This document shows positions 53,301 to 59,238 of a stretch of 64,000 nt of DNA, in pieces. Under the pieces are notes generated by a model, which was given only the letters and a program-made list of their open reading frames with translations, ran no database searches and was not told the origin of the DNA. This stretch comes from Phoronis australis (Eukaryota; Phoronida; Phoronidae): assembly GCA_002633005.1 (NCBI GenBank), contig NMRA01000481.1, forward strand, positions 268,715-332,714, read 5' to 3'. A program made the translations under genes and the position numbers. The first letter of the stretch is position 1. Each line of letters begins with the position of its first letter.

Positions 53301-54345
53301 CCATCATTGGTGGAGGGCCTGCTGCACTCGCTGGTCAACTGAGGTAGCTAGTAGCTAATTGCTGGTGTTGATTGGTTAAAGTTTCATGTTGTAGTAATTC
53401 AGTGGTTTCAGTCTCTATTGTGGTACAGCTAGAAGTATTTTTACAGAAAATAAACAGTTTTTCTTGCATTGCCTGTAACTGTGGAAATCAACTCGCAAAC
53501 GCATTTTGGAATGTTCTTATCATGTGATTTTAAAGTAAACCAGCATGCTTTAATAGCTTTAGCAATTTTTCAGCTGGAAGTTTGTCGTTTTTCATTGTGT
53601 AATATTCTTATTGCAAGGTTCTGTTAAACCTGATCATTGCCAGAAGTCGGGTATGAGACGCATAGTTTCCATGCCACATTTGCTGTAAAACATCCTTGAT
53701 TTAAGACCTACCACTTACCTATTTTTTACAATATCTAATTATTAACAGTCTGTAGTTCACTTAGAGGGGCTTGGGAGGGGGCTTTAGTGAGCCCCCCCCA
53801 ATTTGGCAAAGTGGGCAAATAGGTCCCGGCCTCAGAGAAACAAACAGTCCGAAAAAGTAGAAAAGGAGACAAATGTCCACTAAAAAGGTAGATGTACAAT
53901 TCATAGCTCTGAACGTACCCTTTTTATAGTAAAAGGTCAGTCTCAAAAATTCGACCCCCCATCGTTTAGGCTGGTGCGCGCATGTAGTTACCACCATGAC
54001 CTAAAATAATGGAAATTCTTTCATAAAAAATGGCTTTCTCCTAAATCCATTGTTGTCTGACCAGCTTTTAAGCTAAAGTATTGAAACTATAGTCCTAAGG
54101 GATTTGTTCTGTGGACAGTCAGAAACTCCCCCAAGTTGTAATGCATGCGAAATTCAATTTTGTCTTGTAACACGCTAACTCTCAATAATGCTCGTGTCCT
54201 ATTTTTCAGATGTGGTGACATTATTGTGTCCGTGAACCATCACTGCTTTAGAAGTGTGTCGCACTCGAGCGCGGCGCAAATTTTGAGAAGTGTCACTGGA
54301 CTCGTCAGTCTATCAATCATATCATGGCCGGGTACCATCGTTTGA
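11182..54345 (+). CDS. LNX: LNX1/LNX2-type E3 ubiquitin ligase (RING, zinc finger, four PDZ), whole coding span
   Basis: Spliced coding sequence of 14 exons: 11182-11372, 12098-12220, 41226-41338, 42314-42423, 45331-45414, 47499-47628, 47920-47986, 48713-48743, 49148-49264, 50089-50268, 51782-51904, 52386-52573, 53185-53343 and 54210-54345. They total 1752 nt, giving 583 residues plus TGA. Every intron is GT-AG and all phases agree. Domains seen: a CxxC pair (C23, C26); a RING with ligands C50, C53, C65, H67, C70, C73, C84 and D87, the C3HC3D set typical of LNX; a TRAF-like zinc finger C113-C120-H132-C136; PDZ1 (about 154-238, binding loop LGIS); PDZ2 (250-330, LGIK); an NPAY at 351-354; PDZ3 (377-463, LGMS); PDZ4 (492-579, LGFS). 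The C-terminus WPGTIV matches vertebrate LNX2 (WPGSLV). Known family role: cytoplasmic or membrane-associated ubiquitin ligase whose PTB-binding NPxY recruits Numb and whose PDZ domains choose substrates. The protein is shorter than vertebrate LNX1/2 (about 690-730 residues) because the zinc finger-PDZ1 linker is short. Confidence 0.95.
12098..12220 (+). CDS. LNX: LNX coding exon 2: second RING half
   Basis: Acceptor ctgttag, phase 2. It encodes [10 protein letters not shown] followed by QQTCPVDG, completing the RING with C65, H67, C70, C73, C84 and D87. Aspartate as last ligand is the LNX1/2 signature and separates it from the PDZRN3/4 (LNX3/4) C3HC4 rings. The donor AG|gtaagg ends in phase 2. 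The following intron is 29,005 bp. Confidence 0.93.
13195..13345. repeat. Repeat-like tract of degenerate GACCCCCTTTT blocks
   Basis: Three loosely repeated blocks (GGACCCCCTTTTTCCC, AAGACCCCTTTTAAAA, TGACCCCCTTTAAAAA) suggest a decayed interspersed element. No ends found. Confidence 0.3.
14120..14345 (+). repeat. Intronic dispersed repeat family R, copy 1
   Basis: Family hallmarks in order: AATAATTGCCAAAATTAAC, CATTTTT, TCACAATTTATCAAATC, then AATTTTCTTATCGGCCATAT. The family spans about 230 bp. I inferred it by comparing copies in this window. Confidence 0.5.
15095..15275 (+). repeat. Family R, copy 2
   Basis: Head AAAACAATTTTCAAAATTTT and tail AAATTCTACTCTTCAGCCAT followed by ATTGTCTGCTACATAGGTG match the family head and tail, with an altered middle. 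Confidence 0.45.
15965..16165 (+). repeat. Family R, copy 3 (subtype ending in GTGAGATTT)
   Basis: Contains GCCCGCAATTTCTCAAAACA followed by AGCTGTGGTATAGAA and a tail with GTGAGATTTCACTGT. This matches the copy at 30950-31175 closely in the central block. Confidence 0.5.
16170..16261 (-). repeat. Family R, copy 4, reverse orientation, tail only
   Basis: Read on the minus strand it contains ATCACTTGTCGGCCATATTG followed by TGTCC, which is essentially the family tail consensus. It is the only clearly reverse-oriented copy I found. Confidence 0.5.
17585..17718 (-). repeat. Dispersed repeat, inverted partner of 3716-3915
   Basis: Read on the minus strand it shows CAAATTTGCAATTTTAGGG, TTGGCCAGCCC, GAAGCATTTGCTTGAG and CATGTTCTGGTTGGTAT in the same order as 3716-3915. 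A short open frame here is incidental. Confidence 0.45.
18311..19320 (+). repeat. First copy of a ~1 kb tandem duplication
   Basis: Starts TGTTTCAACTCCATGAGAAG and recurs at 19323 with an offset of 1012 bp and only scattered substitutions. It contains the poly-C tract GAGCCCCCCCC and a tract (about 18418-18612) related in reverse to 53761-53990. Confidence 0.9.
19323..20346 (+). repeat. Second copy of the ~1 kb tandem duplication
   Basis: Nearly identical to 18311-19320, with an insertion of about 14 bp near 20081 (CATCAAGGGTATT). A single N at 19322 sits exactly at the junction, so an assembly join of two haplotypes is as likely as a true duplication. Confidence 0.9.
21770..22025 (+). repeat. 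Family R, copy 5 (full length, subtype A)
   Basis: Head ACTTGTTTCGAACAAAACTA then ATTGCCAAAATCGTCATTTT; tail GACAAAATAGAATTTCACTC then GGCCATGTTGTGTGCTAAAT. Shares head, middle and tail with 42965-43210. Confidence 0.55.
23195..23400 (+). repeat. Family R, copy 6
   Basis: AACTGCCAAAATTGCCCC, then GTGCCCACATTTTTTCCAAACA, then AATAGAATTTCACATGCTCG and GTGAGATTTGACTGTG. Confidence 0.5.
24895..24965 (-). repeat. Degenerate tRNA-derived SINE fragment (weak)
   Basis: On the minus strand, CTCTACTAACACACCGCTGG then CTGGTGAGATCAAGGTTTGA and AACCC resembles the anticodon arm and B box of a tRNA-derived SINE. No intact tRNA fold. Confidence 0.25.
28865..28922 (+). repeat. Degenerate tRNA-like sequence (weak)
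   Basis: GGGATTTAGCTCCACTAGCG then GTTAGGCTATGATCGAGG and TGGTTTCAGATTCC resemble a decayed A box, anticodon arm and B box. Not an intact tRNA. Confidence 0.25.
29740..29832. other. Assembly gap of 93 Ns
   Basis: Flanked on both sides by poly-G runs, consistent with a sequencing stop in homopolymer. The true gap size is not known from the sequence. Confidence 0.95.
30945..31180 (+). repeat. Family R, copy 7
   Basis: GATTGCCAAAATTAACTGC, then GGCCGCAATTTCTCGAAACA, GTGTGGTACAGAA, and the tail AAATTTCACTTTTATATCGT with GGTGAGATTTTGCTGTA. Confidence 0.55.
31375..31630 (+). repeat. Family R, copy 8
   Basis: Head CACTTGTTTCTTACAAAAAT then AATTGTAAAAATTGTCTTTT; tail TTTGACAAAATAGAATTTTC then TCCATATTGTGTGCTAAATA. 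It follows copy 7 after about 200 bp in the same orientation. Confidence 0.55.
32170..32402 (+). repeat. Family R, copy 9
   Basis: GGCTGCCAAAATCGGCC, GTTCACAATTTCCTAAGACA, AAATTTCACATGTTCCACAT and GAGACTTGACCG follow the family order. Confidence 0.5.
34372..34796. mobile_element. Probable MITE with GGCCTTTTCATACT termini
   Basis: The left end GGGCTTTTCATACTAAC and the right end AGTATGAAAAGGCC are inverted repeats of about 15 bp with one mismatch. The interior repeats CAGTATGAA and TTCGGTC motifs. About 425 bp, no coding capacity, target duplication not evident. Confidence 0.55.
37567..37573 (+). promoter_or_regulatory. TATA box of putative internal LNX promoter
   Basis: TATAAAG stands 35 bp before ATG 37602, with TCAGTC initiator-like sequence at about 37588-37594. 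A start site ~30 bp downstream of the box would fall just before the first ATG, leaving almost no leader. That favours use of the second ATG at 37635. Support is only the spacing and the exon that follows. Confidence 0.35.
37602..37684 (+). CDS. LNX: Candidate alternative first exon of LNX (RING-less isoform)
   Basis: An 83-bp open segment starts with ATG 37602 (second ATG at 37635 in a good GGCATGG context). It ends at a perfect donor ACAC|gtaagt in phase 2, exactly the phase needed to join the zinc-finger exon at 41226. An in-frame TAA at 37569 closes the frame upstream. The predicted peptide, [14 protein letters not shown] then [14 protein letters not shown], continues into CCGAVVK. The resulting protein would be about 506 residues (495 from the second ATG), with zinc finger, NPAY and four PDZ domains but no RING. 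A TATAAA lies at 37567. Known parallel: mammalian LNX1 has a RING-less p70 form from an alternative first exon. No homology to that peptide is claimed; it could be a chance open stretch. Confidence 0.45.
38340..38560 (+). repeat. Family R, copy 10
   Basis: CTCACAAAAACAATCTTCAA then AATTTTCCCATTTTTCGAAC match the head; the tail is weaker (AAGTTCAATACCTTGCCAGA then TTGTGTGCTACT). Confidence 0.4.
38550..38660 (+). repeat. Short imperfect tandem repeats (GATGTTGGTCTGTGAA unit)
   Basis: GTGATGTTGGTCTGTGAA or a one-base variant appears three times, spaced irregularly by 55 and 29 bp or so, with GGTCATAA between. Local duplications in the intron. Confidence 0.6.
39816..40290. mobile_element. hAT-like MITE with 8-bp target duplication
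   Basis: Termini CAGGCCTTTATGCAG and (inverted) CAGGCCTTTATCCAG are flanked on both sides by the direct repeat GTTCTGTT (39808-39815 and 40291-40298). An 8-bp duplication with CAG-starting ends is the hAT pattern. The 475-bp interior carries repeated GGACGCCC and GGACACCC motifs and no transposase. Confidence 0.75.
40390..40490 (+). repeat. Family R, copy 11, tail fragment
   Basis: TTTGACAAAGTAGAATTTCC followed by CTTGTCCGCCATATTGTC and GAATAAGTGAGGAATTGCC, matching the tail of 42965-43210. Confidence 0.5.
41226..41338 (+). CDS. LNX: LNX coding exon 3: TRAF-like zinc finger
   Basis: Acceptor attcatcag, phase 2 in and phase 1 out (donor G|gtaagg). It encodes residues 106-142, with the finger C113-x6-C120-x11-H132-x3-C136 and the tail SYNNGQ. 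The distance from the SS pair at 98-99 to the finger is the same as in human LNX2, so no exon appears to be missing between exons 2 and 3. Because it enters in phase 2, it can also accept the alternative first exon at 37602-37684. Confidence 0.88.
41798..41875 (+). repeat. tRNA-derived SINE head in LNX intron 3
   Basis: GTCCTCGGTAGCTCAGTGGT then GAGAGCACTACACCGACAAT and GTGGCTCGATTTCCAG carry a good A box (TAGCTCAGTGGTGAGAGC) and a B box with one insertion. The sequence after the T arm does not form an acceptor stem, so this is a SINE or tRNA pseudogene and not a functional tRNA. Confidence 0.6.
42314..42423 (+). CDS. LNX: LNX coding exon 4: start of PDZ1
   Basis: Acceptor gcattgcag, phase 1; donor TTG|gtaagt, phase 0. 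It encodes [12 protein letters not shown] and LGISIVGG, matching the EGEITTIEIHR...LGISIVGG segment of vertebrate LNX2. Only about 17 residues separate the last zinc-finger cysteine from PDZ1. In vertebrates the linker is well over 100 residues and holds the NPAY/NPAF motif. Confidence 0.93.
42965..43210 (+). repeat. Family R, copy 12, in LNX intron 4
   Basis: Head TTTGTGTCGCACAAAAATAA then TTGCCAAAATGGACGTT; tail AAATTTTAACAAAATAGGAT then GTCAGCCATATTTGTG and GTGAGGAATTGCC. Confidence 0.55.
43211..45330. other. Remainder of LNX intron 4
   Basis: No exon, RNA gene or recognisable element seen. Open frames here lack splice context or homology. Confidence 0.5.
45331..45414 (+). CDS. LNX: LNX coding exon 5: middle of PDZ1
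   Basis: Acceptor tgccattccag, phase 0 at both ends, 28 codons (residues 180-207). It encodes VMIQEVF and [10 protein letters not shown], the standard PDZ core before the VNG turn. The donor is GAG|gtacgg. Confidence 0.9.
45868..45928. repeat. TG/CG microsatellite
   Basis: Alternating purine-pyrimidine run of GTGTGT and GCGTGC units of about 60 bp, a potential Z-DNA former. It abuts the long hairpin element to its right. Confidence 0.85.
45959..46420. mobile_element. Foldback/palindromic element, ~460 bp, in LNX intron 5
   Basis: Arms of about 160 bp (45959-46118 and 46262-46420) are inverted copies. GGTAACTGTGAACC opens and GGTTCACAGTTACC closes it; GCAAATATCTTAAATTCTGT and CTCTAACCCCTA recur reverse-complemented. 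The loop has a second perfect inverted pair (CAATCATATTGGTCT at 46131 against 46192-46206). No coding capacity. It fits a foldback MITE. Confidence 0.8.
47499..47628 (+). CDS. LNX: LNX coding exon 6: end of PDZ1 and linker
   Basis: Acceptor catcttctag, phase 0; donor GG|gtacgc leaves one base. It begins [14 protein letters not shown], the second half of PDZ1, then continues into RLTVYRE and an acidic linker. The last ~27 bp and the donor are duplicated 92 bp downstream (see the repeat at 47605-47747). Confidence 0.9.
47605..47747 (+). repeat. 92-bp tandem duplication spanning the exon 6 splice donor
   Basis: AGAGTAGACCTATAGAGAAAG plus AGGGTAxGCATTAGTGTTA occurs at the end of exon 6 and again 92 bp downstream with GTATGC in place of GTACGC. 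A second candidate donor therefore lies at 47721. Confidence 0.85.
47920..47986 (+). CDS. LNX: LNX coding exon 7: start of PDZ2
   Basis: Acceptor tttgtttcag, phase 1; donor AA|gtaagt, phase 2. It encodes [10 protein letters not shown] and the PDZ2 binding loop LGIKLVG, comparable to EEIFQVALHKR...LGIKLV of vertebrate LNX2. Confidence 0.9.
48713..48743 (+). CDS. LNX: LNX coding exon 8: 31-bp microexon of PDZ2
   Basis: Acceptor acatttttcag, donor GTG|gtgagt. It encodes [11 protein letters not shown] (first codon shared with exon 7). Too short to be found by open reading frame, it is fixed by phase (2 in, 0 out) and by equal alignment length to the VFILDLLEGG segment of LNX2. Confidence 0.85.
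49148..49264 (+). CDS. LNX: LNX coding exon 9: second half of PDZ2
   Basis: Acceptor ctttattcag, donor AAG|gtgaga, both phase 0, 39 codons (284-322). It encodes [20 protein letters not shown] and the [15 protein letters not shown] turn and helix of PDZ2. Confidence 0.92.
50089..50268 (+). CDS. LNX: LNX coding exon 10: PDZ2 last strand, NPAY linker, start of PDZ3
   Basis: Acceptor tttcaccgcag, phase 0, 60 codons (323-382). It encodes [11 protein letters not shown] (last PDZ2 strand), then [15 protein letters not shown] with NPAY at 351-354, then [15 protein letters not shown]. The last segment aligns with the CVTCQEKHITVKK that opens PDZ3 in vertebrate LNX2. The donor AAG|gtcatt is weak for this gene (other donors are mostly GTAAG or GTGAG types), but reading through meets a stop within eight codons. 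NPxY sequences bind PTB domains such as that of Numb. Its placement here, not before PDZ1, is unusual. Confidence 0.9.
51407..51582. mobile_element. Foldback element with tRNA-like loop, LNX intron 10
   Basis: About 60-bp arms (TTTTAAGTCTGATCAACACG...CATGTGACCTAATGAATA) are repeated inverted at 51522-51582. The loop contains, on the minus strand, GAAGGTTCCGGGTACAAGTC then CCGGTTGGAGCA, which looks like the T arm of a tRNA-derived sequence. Confidence 0.65.
51782..51904 (+). CDS. LNX: LNX coding exon 11: PDZ3 first half
   Basis: Acceptor cgtctttgcag, donor AAG|gtgagc, phase 0 at both ends, 41 codons. It encodes LGMSVSGG and [20 protein letters not shown], aligned to LGMTVAGG...LPIFVTSVPPHGCLARDGR of LNX2. 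The usual DGR(I/L) before GD is replaced by TKQMK. Confidence 0.92.
51990..52125. repeat. GC-rich ~50-bp tandem repeat, about 2.5 copies, LNX intron 11
   Basis: GGGGCCCCGCCGAAAGGAG occurs at 52011 and 52061 and in part at 52112. Units are separated by the palindrome CCTATATTAATATAGG or a variant. Very GC-rich blocks alternate with AT palindromes, unlike the surrounding intron. Confidence 0.8.
52386..52573 (+). CDS. LNX: LNX coding exon 12: PDZ3 second half and linker
   Basis: Acceptor tgttttcag, phase 0; donor GA|gtgagt, phase 2. It encodes [28 protein letters not shown], and the conserved linker [11 protein letters not shown]. The linker corresponds to SPSWVMWLGLP between PDZ3 and PDZ4 of LNX2. 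Confidence 0.92.
52574..53184. other. LNX intron 12
   Basis: No feature seen beyond ordinary intron sequence. Confidence 0.5.
53185..53343 (+). CDS. LNX: LNX coding exon 13: PDZ4 first part
   Basis: Acceptor cctttactcag, phase 2 in and out (donor AG|gtagct). It encodes the PDZ4 loop [11 protein letters not shown] and [20 protein letters not shown], matching the LGSWGFSIVGG...PFFIKTIVLGTPA part of LNX2. Confidence 0.92.
53761..53990 (-). repeat. Dispersed repeat related to 18418-18612
   Basis: Minus-strand reading shows ACCTTTTACTATAAAAAGGG, TACGTTCAGAGCTATGAATT, GTGGACATTTGTCTCCTTTT, CGGACTGTTTGTTTCTCTGA and TTTGCCAAATTGGGG. The order is the same as in the 18.4 and 19.4 kb copies. Confidence 0.65.
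54210..54345 (+). CDS. LNX: LNX coding exon 14: PDZ4 end and stop
   Basis: Acceptor cctatttttcag, phase 2. It encodes [20 protein letters not shown], then [14 protein letters not shown] and TGA at 54343-54345. The WPGxxV end is shared with LNX2. I saw no AATAAA in the ~2.7 kb downstream; an ATTAAA lies near 56253, so the 3' end of the mRNA is undefined. Confidence 0.93.
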
Positions 54346-54515
54346 TGAAGCATGAAGTCTAACAGAGAATATACCTCACTCAAGCACGGTGCACATATCG
54401 AGAAGTGATACAGGACTTGTCTGTACAGTGTTTGATGGCCTGATGTTATGGTGTATGAACTTTGATATCATCTGTGGATCTCACTCGAGTACCGTACACA
54501 CAGAGAAGTGTTAAT
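54261..54515 (+). repeat. Decayed tandem repeats running from PDZ4 coding end into the 3' UTR
   Basis: CACTCGAGCGCGGCGCAAAT...GAGAAGTG in the coding end (54262) recurs as CACTCAAGCACGGTGCACAT...GAGAAGTG (54377) and CACTCGAGTACCGTACACAC...GAGAAGTG (54482). Spacings are 115 and 105 bp. Confidence 0.6.
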
Positions 54516-55009
54516 GATTCATCCATATACCTATTGTATCATTATCTGGTACTATCGGACTATACACCCAAGAAATAACGCGACATCAATCATCAGTCCA
54601 ACTACCCAACATTCTGTCTGCTCACATGGTGAATTCCACTTCCAATCTGTCATGGTGGGAGAGAGGGGAGTCCGACTGCAGGCAGTTGTCACGACCGGGA
54701 AATGCAGTCGTTTTGTCCACGTTTTGATTTGTATTGTATTATGGTGCAGGACGTTTAACATCACGTGTATTTTTGTCACTAGAAATGTTTTGGCATTGAG
54801 CGAAATCCATTTTACTTACTTGTTCACATTAACCTATCATTGACAAATGAGCTGGTCCTGCATTTTGCTGTTCTCCCAGTCTCTCTTGTACGGCATGCGT
54901 GACCATGTGTCATGTTGTGGTTCTGGCGCAATACTCTCAGGGACAAACTTACTGGCATGATGTCAGGCAAGACTCGTCAGGCCAAAAAAGCGAGAGTAGT
55001 TGTGTCGTG

Positions 55010-55149
55010 CGTTCAGTAATGCTAGGACCTATGCTAGGACCTAGCTAAAATCTAGCCAAAGTCACGTGTTCTCATTTGAAATACACGGCAATATCTCGCG
55101 TAATCTCATGAAGTCTTGCTTTTTAGCGAGGTCCTAGCCTTACTGAACG
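55010..55149. mobile_element. 140-bp MITE with CGTTCAGTAAxGCTAGGACC ends
   Basis: The left terminus CGTTCAGTAATGCTAGGACC and the right terminus (inverted) CGTTCAGTAAGGCTAGGACC differ at one base over 20. No coding capacity. Target duplication not evident. Confidence 0.7.
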
Positions 55150-57128
55150 GGAGGCTGGTCTGTTTTTTGACATTGATGCATTATTTTTAATTGTTGTGGG
55201 GGGCTGACAATGACTCAGAAGCACACCACTTACATTTAAAACCCATTTTTAGTCACTTAAGGTCATGAAAAGGTGACGGCCACTATTTTGCTTAGAAAAT
55301 TTGTTCACAAACTATCTTTTTGTACTTTTTGAAGTAAAAATGGAACTTTGCCAAGTGGTGTGTGATGACACTTTTTTCTTTAAAATCTGCAGAAGACAGG
55401 TTTCAAAATGAGTCAGGTGCATGCCAGAACCTCTTATACTACTTTTGGCTTTACAATTTAAGTAAATGTGTTTGAAAAAGTTTGTCAATGTTATATCATA
55501 ACCCAGTCGCCCATGGCGGTATAAGGAGTAGAACTGCAATTGTGGAAGGCGAATTACTGTGTTGTCGAAGGGGTGGCGGGGGAATAGCATTGGTCTTCGA
55601 CATCTTGGTTCAGCTAATTGTTTGGCATGGGAGATATTAGCACTTGTGGCATATGAGAAGGTGAATGTTTTAACATTCTGTTCTTGCTTTTAAGCGTGCT
55701 TTTTCTCTCGGCTGTTGAGCACCCGATGTCTGTTCATAGGCAATTCTTGGTGTATTTCGTCTGCTTATATCAGTTTTCTGAGCTTACTGAAGGACTTTGG
55801 AATGAGAATAGCAAGTCTGAGTGTGCATTTCAAAGGGTTGAGTTTGTAAATTTTTCATCAGCTTTAAACCTGGGTTGCGTCTGAGTAGCAAGGCTTTGAT
55901 TTAAAGTCATTTATGGTCTCAATTCTTTTTGCACTCAGATACGAAGTAATTTCTGAGTCCATGCCTGGGGGCATAAAATAACCTCCCTTACAAGCCAAGT
56001 CCTAGAGTCTGATCTCAACCAATAACAGTCCGTCAGGTCTTTCCTTTTAGCCGAAGGATTGTACTTTTTGAGGGTTGGGGTTATGCGAATGAGACTTCAT
56101 AACTCAATGCAATTTAGAGAAAATTTTTTATTTCACTGGTACCCAATCTTGTGTCTTACTCGTTCTTTTGAAGCTCTGGAATTATCTCCACTTGACTAAG
56201 AAACAATTTGAGACCAATTTCGTAGTGGCAGTGGGTTTGTACATGGCCGTATTAAATATTATTGGGTATGGTGAGCCAGTCTTTTTCCCACACCTAGGAA
56301 CATAACAGGTACTCTCCATAAACAATTTAAACAAAAACAACAACAACAAGAGCTTGCTGTTAATGAGAGGGGAACTGTGGAATTGGGAGAAGAAATTTGT
56401 TTGTGAGAAATAATTTTGGTGCATGGACAGAATTCTGTTTATTGGAAGTGAACACTGTTCAAGAAAGGCAGCTTGTGGAATTTGAACCTTATTGAAAAGG
56501 TTTGTGCAGTTTGTGAAAGAGGAAAGACTTTACCAGGTGAAAATTTTGAGCTCCCAAGGGACAGTGTTTGAATGATCATCAGGCTGTTCAGATCGAAAAT
56601 GCATTGAACTCACTTTCACATATGTACGTTTATCGCAATCAGGTCATCTAAATATTTGGGACGCAGTACTTTGTGACTCTCAATTCAATGTCTGAAACTG
56701 TCCCAACTTCAACGCGACTTCTAACAACCAGATTAGTTTCATGTAGCATCTAGTTGTTCAACACTATTGTCCTAATTTATATGTATTTCTAATGCATAAT
56801 AATAATTGAAATACTTAATGTTGACATATTAGTTTCTATAACTCTATCGTTTTGCAAACGTTTGCTCCCACGTTTTATTCAAACTGGCCTAAGCTCTCAA
56901 TTCCGAATATGCGCATGTAGGCCTACACAAACATGTACAGTTTCATTGGTTCTTGCATACGATGACACAACTTTACATGCCCTGCTGTTTGGCAAGGTTT
57001 TCAACCTGGCGCGGCAATTTTTAAACTTGACGCTTTTTCCCCAAACCCCATGCGCTTTCCCCAAACTCCATGTGGGTAAATCCAAACTCATTACTGCGTC
57101 GAGTCAAAACGCGTCTTGGAGAATACTG
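55150..57128. other. 3' flank of LNX without recognisable gene
   Basis: No exon or RNA gene seen. ATTAAA near 56253 is the nearest polyadenylation-like hexamer I noticed, but it is far from the stop codon. Confidence 0.45.
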
Positions 57129-58557
57129 CCATCAGTCGATACGGACCTGCCCATTTTTTCATTAGGCCATCAGCTGATATGGACTTGTCCATTATTCATT
57201 AGTCCATCAATTGATACGGACCTGCCTATTTTTTCATTAAGCCATCTGTCGATACGGACATGGCATTTCTTCATTAGGCCATTAGTCAAAACTGATCAGC
57301 CCATTTTTTCATTAGGTCATCAGCTGATACAGACCTGCCCATTTTTTCATTAGGCAATCAGTCGATTTGGACCTGCCCATTTTTTCATCAGTCATTAGTC
57401 AAAACGGACCTACCCAATTTTTTCATTAGGCCATCAGTAAAAACGGACCTGTCCATTTTTTTCATTAGGCAATCAGTCGATTTGGACCTGCCCATTTTCT
57501 CATCAGTCATTAGTCAAAACGGACCTACCCAATTTTTTCATTAGGCCATCAGTAAAAACGGACCTGCCCATTTCTTCATTACGCCATTAGTAAAATGGAC
57601 CTGCCCATTTTTTCATTAGGCAATCAGTCGATATAGATCTGCCTATTTTTTCATTAGCCTGTCAGTCAAAGTGCACCTGCCCATTTTTCATTAGGCAGTC
57701 CGTCGATACGGAGCTGCCCATTTCTACATTAAGTCATTAGTCAAAACTGACCAGCCCATTTTTTGTTAGGCCATCAGTCGATATGGACCTGTCCATTTTT
57801 TTCATTAGTCCATCAGTCGATAAAGACCTGTCCATTTTTTATTAGTCCATCAGTCGATACTGACCTGTCCATTTTTTCATTAGTCCATCAGTCGATACGG
57901 ACCTCTCCATTTTTTCATTAGGTCATTATTCAATACAGACCTGCCCGTTTTTCATCACGCCATTAGTCGATACAGACCTGTCCATTTATTTATTCGGGAA
58001 TCAGTCGATGTGGACCTGCCCATTTTTTCATTAGCCCATCAGTCAANACCCAATTTTTTCATTAGGCCATCAGTAAAAACGGACCTGCCCATTTCTTCAT
58101 TACGCCATTAGTAAAATGGACCTGCCCATTTTTTTCATTAGGCAATCAGTCGATATGGATCTGCCTATTTTTTCATTAGCCTGTCAGTCAAAGTGCACCT
58201 GCCCATTTTTCATTAGGCAGTCCGTCGATACGGAGCTGCCCATTTCTACATTAGGTCATTAGTCAAAACTGACCAGCCCATTTTTTTCATTAGTCCATCA
58301 GTCGATAAAGACCTGTCCATTTTTTATTAGTCCATCAGTCGATACTGACCTGTCCATTTTTTCATTAGTCCATCAGTCGATACGGACCTCTCCATTTTTT
58401 CATTAGGTCATTATTCAATACAGACCTGCCCGTTTTTCATCACGCCATTAGTCGATACAGACCTGTCCATTTATTTATTCGGGAATCAGTCGATGTGGAC
58501 CTGCCCATTTTTTCATTAGCCCATCAGTCAAATCGGACCTGCCCAATTTTTTCATTA
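57129..58557 (+). repeat. 38-bp minisatellite array F1, forward
   Basis: Monomer about 38 bp: CCATCAGTCGATACGGACCT then GCCCATTTTTTCATTAGG, with variants (AGTCAAAACGGACC, AGTAAAAACGGACC). The segment 58048-58540 repeats 57527-58020 with an offset of 521 bp, and a single N at 58047 marks the junction. Confidence 0.95.
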
Positions 58558-58787
58558 GGAGGCACGGAACAGTTCTCATGGGGATTCCGCTATCAGAACA
58601 CACGTCAATGGACTCTTCACCCTTTCTTCACTCTGTCAAAAACTGCATGCAAATAAAGAAAAGTTTCGAGTCATTTCACATCACAAGCCCTACAGATAAG
58701 ATGAGCACAGAAACTTTGTAAGGGTGAAGAGTCCATTGACGTGCGTTCTAATACGCAAATCCCCATGAGAATTGTTCAGTGCCTCCT
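58558..58787. repeat. Palindromic junction between forward and reverse arrays
   Basis: Begins GGAGGCACGGAACAGTTCTC and ends GAGAATTGTTCAGTGCCTCC. The outer ~70 bp are inverted copies (both contain the TCAATGGACTCTTCACCCTT tract). This is a shortened back-to-back pair of the module seen in full at 61843. Confidence 0.85.
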
Positions 58788-59238
58788 AATGAAAAAATGG
58801 GCAGGTCCGTCTCGACTGACGGACTAATGAAAAAACGGACAGGTCCATATCAACCGATGGCCTAATGAAAAAATGGGCAGGTCCGTATCGACTGATGACG
58901 TAATGAAAAAATGGGCAGGTCCGTATCGACTGATGGACTAATAAAAAATGGACAGGTTCATATCGACTGATGGACTAATGAAAAAATGTACAGGTCGATA
59001 TCGACTGATGGCCTAATGAAAAAATGAGCACGTCAGTTTTGACTAATGGCCTAATGAAGAAAAGAGCAGGTCCGTATCGACCAATTGCCTAATGAAAAAA
59101 TGGGCAGGTCCGTATCGACTAATGCCCTAATGAAAATATGGACATGTCCATATTGAATGATGGCCTAATGAAAAAATGGGCAGATCCGTAACGACTAATG
59201 GCATAATGAAAAAATGGACAGGTCCGTTTTGACTAACG
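58788..59238 (-). repeat. 38-bp minisatellite array R1, reverse
   Basis: Reverse-oriented monomers (CCTAATGAAAAAATGGGCAG then GTCCGTATCGACTGATGG), about 12 copies by length. Confidence 0.95.

Noticed and set aside
56862-57353. 163-residue open frame entering the minisatellite
   Set aside because: It runs into 38-bp repeats whose monomers have no constraint on frame, and the repeated TDLPIFSLG-like blocks are translated satellite.
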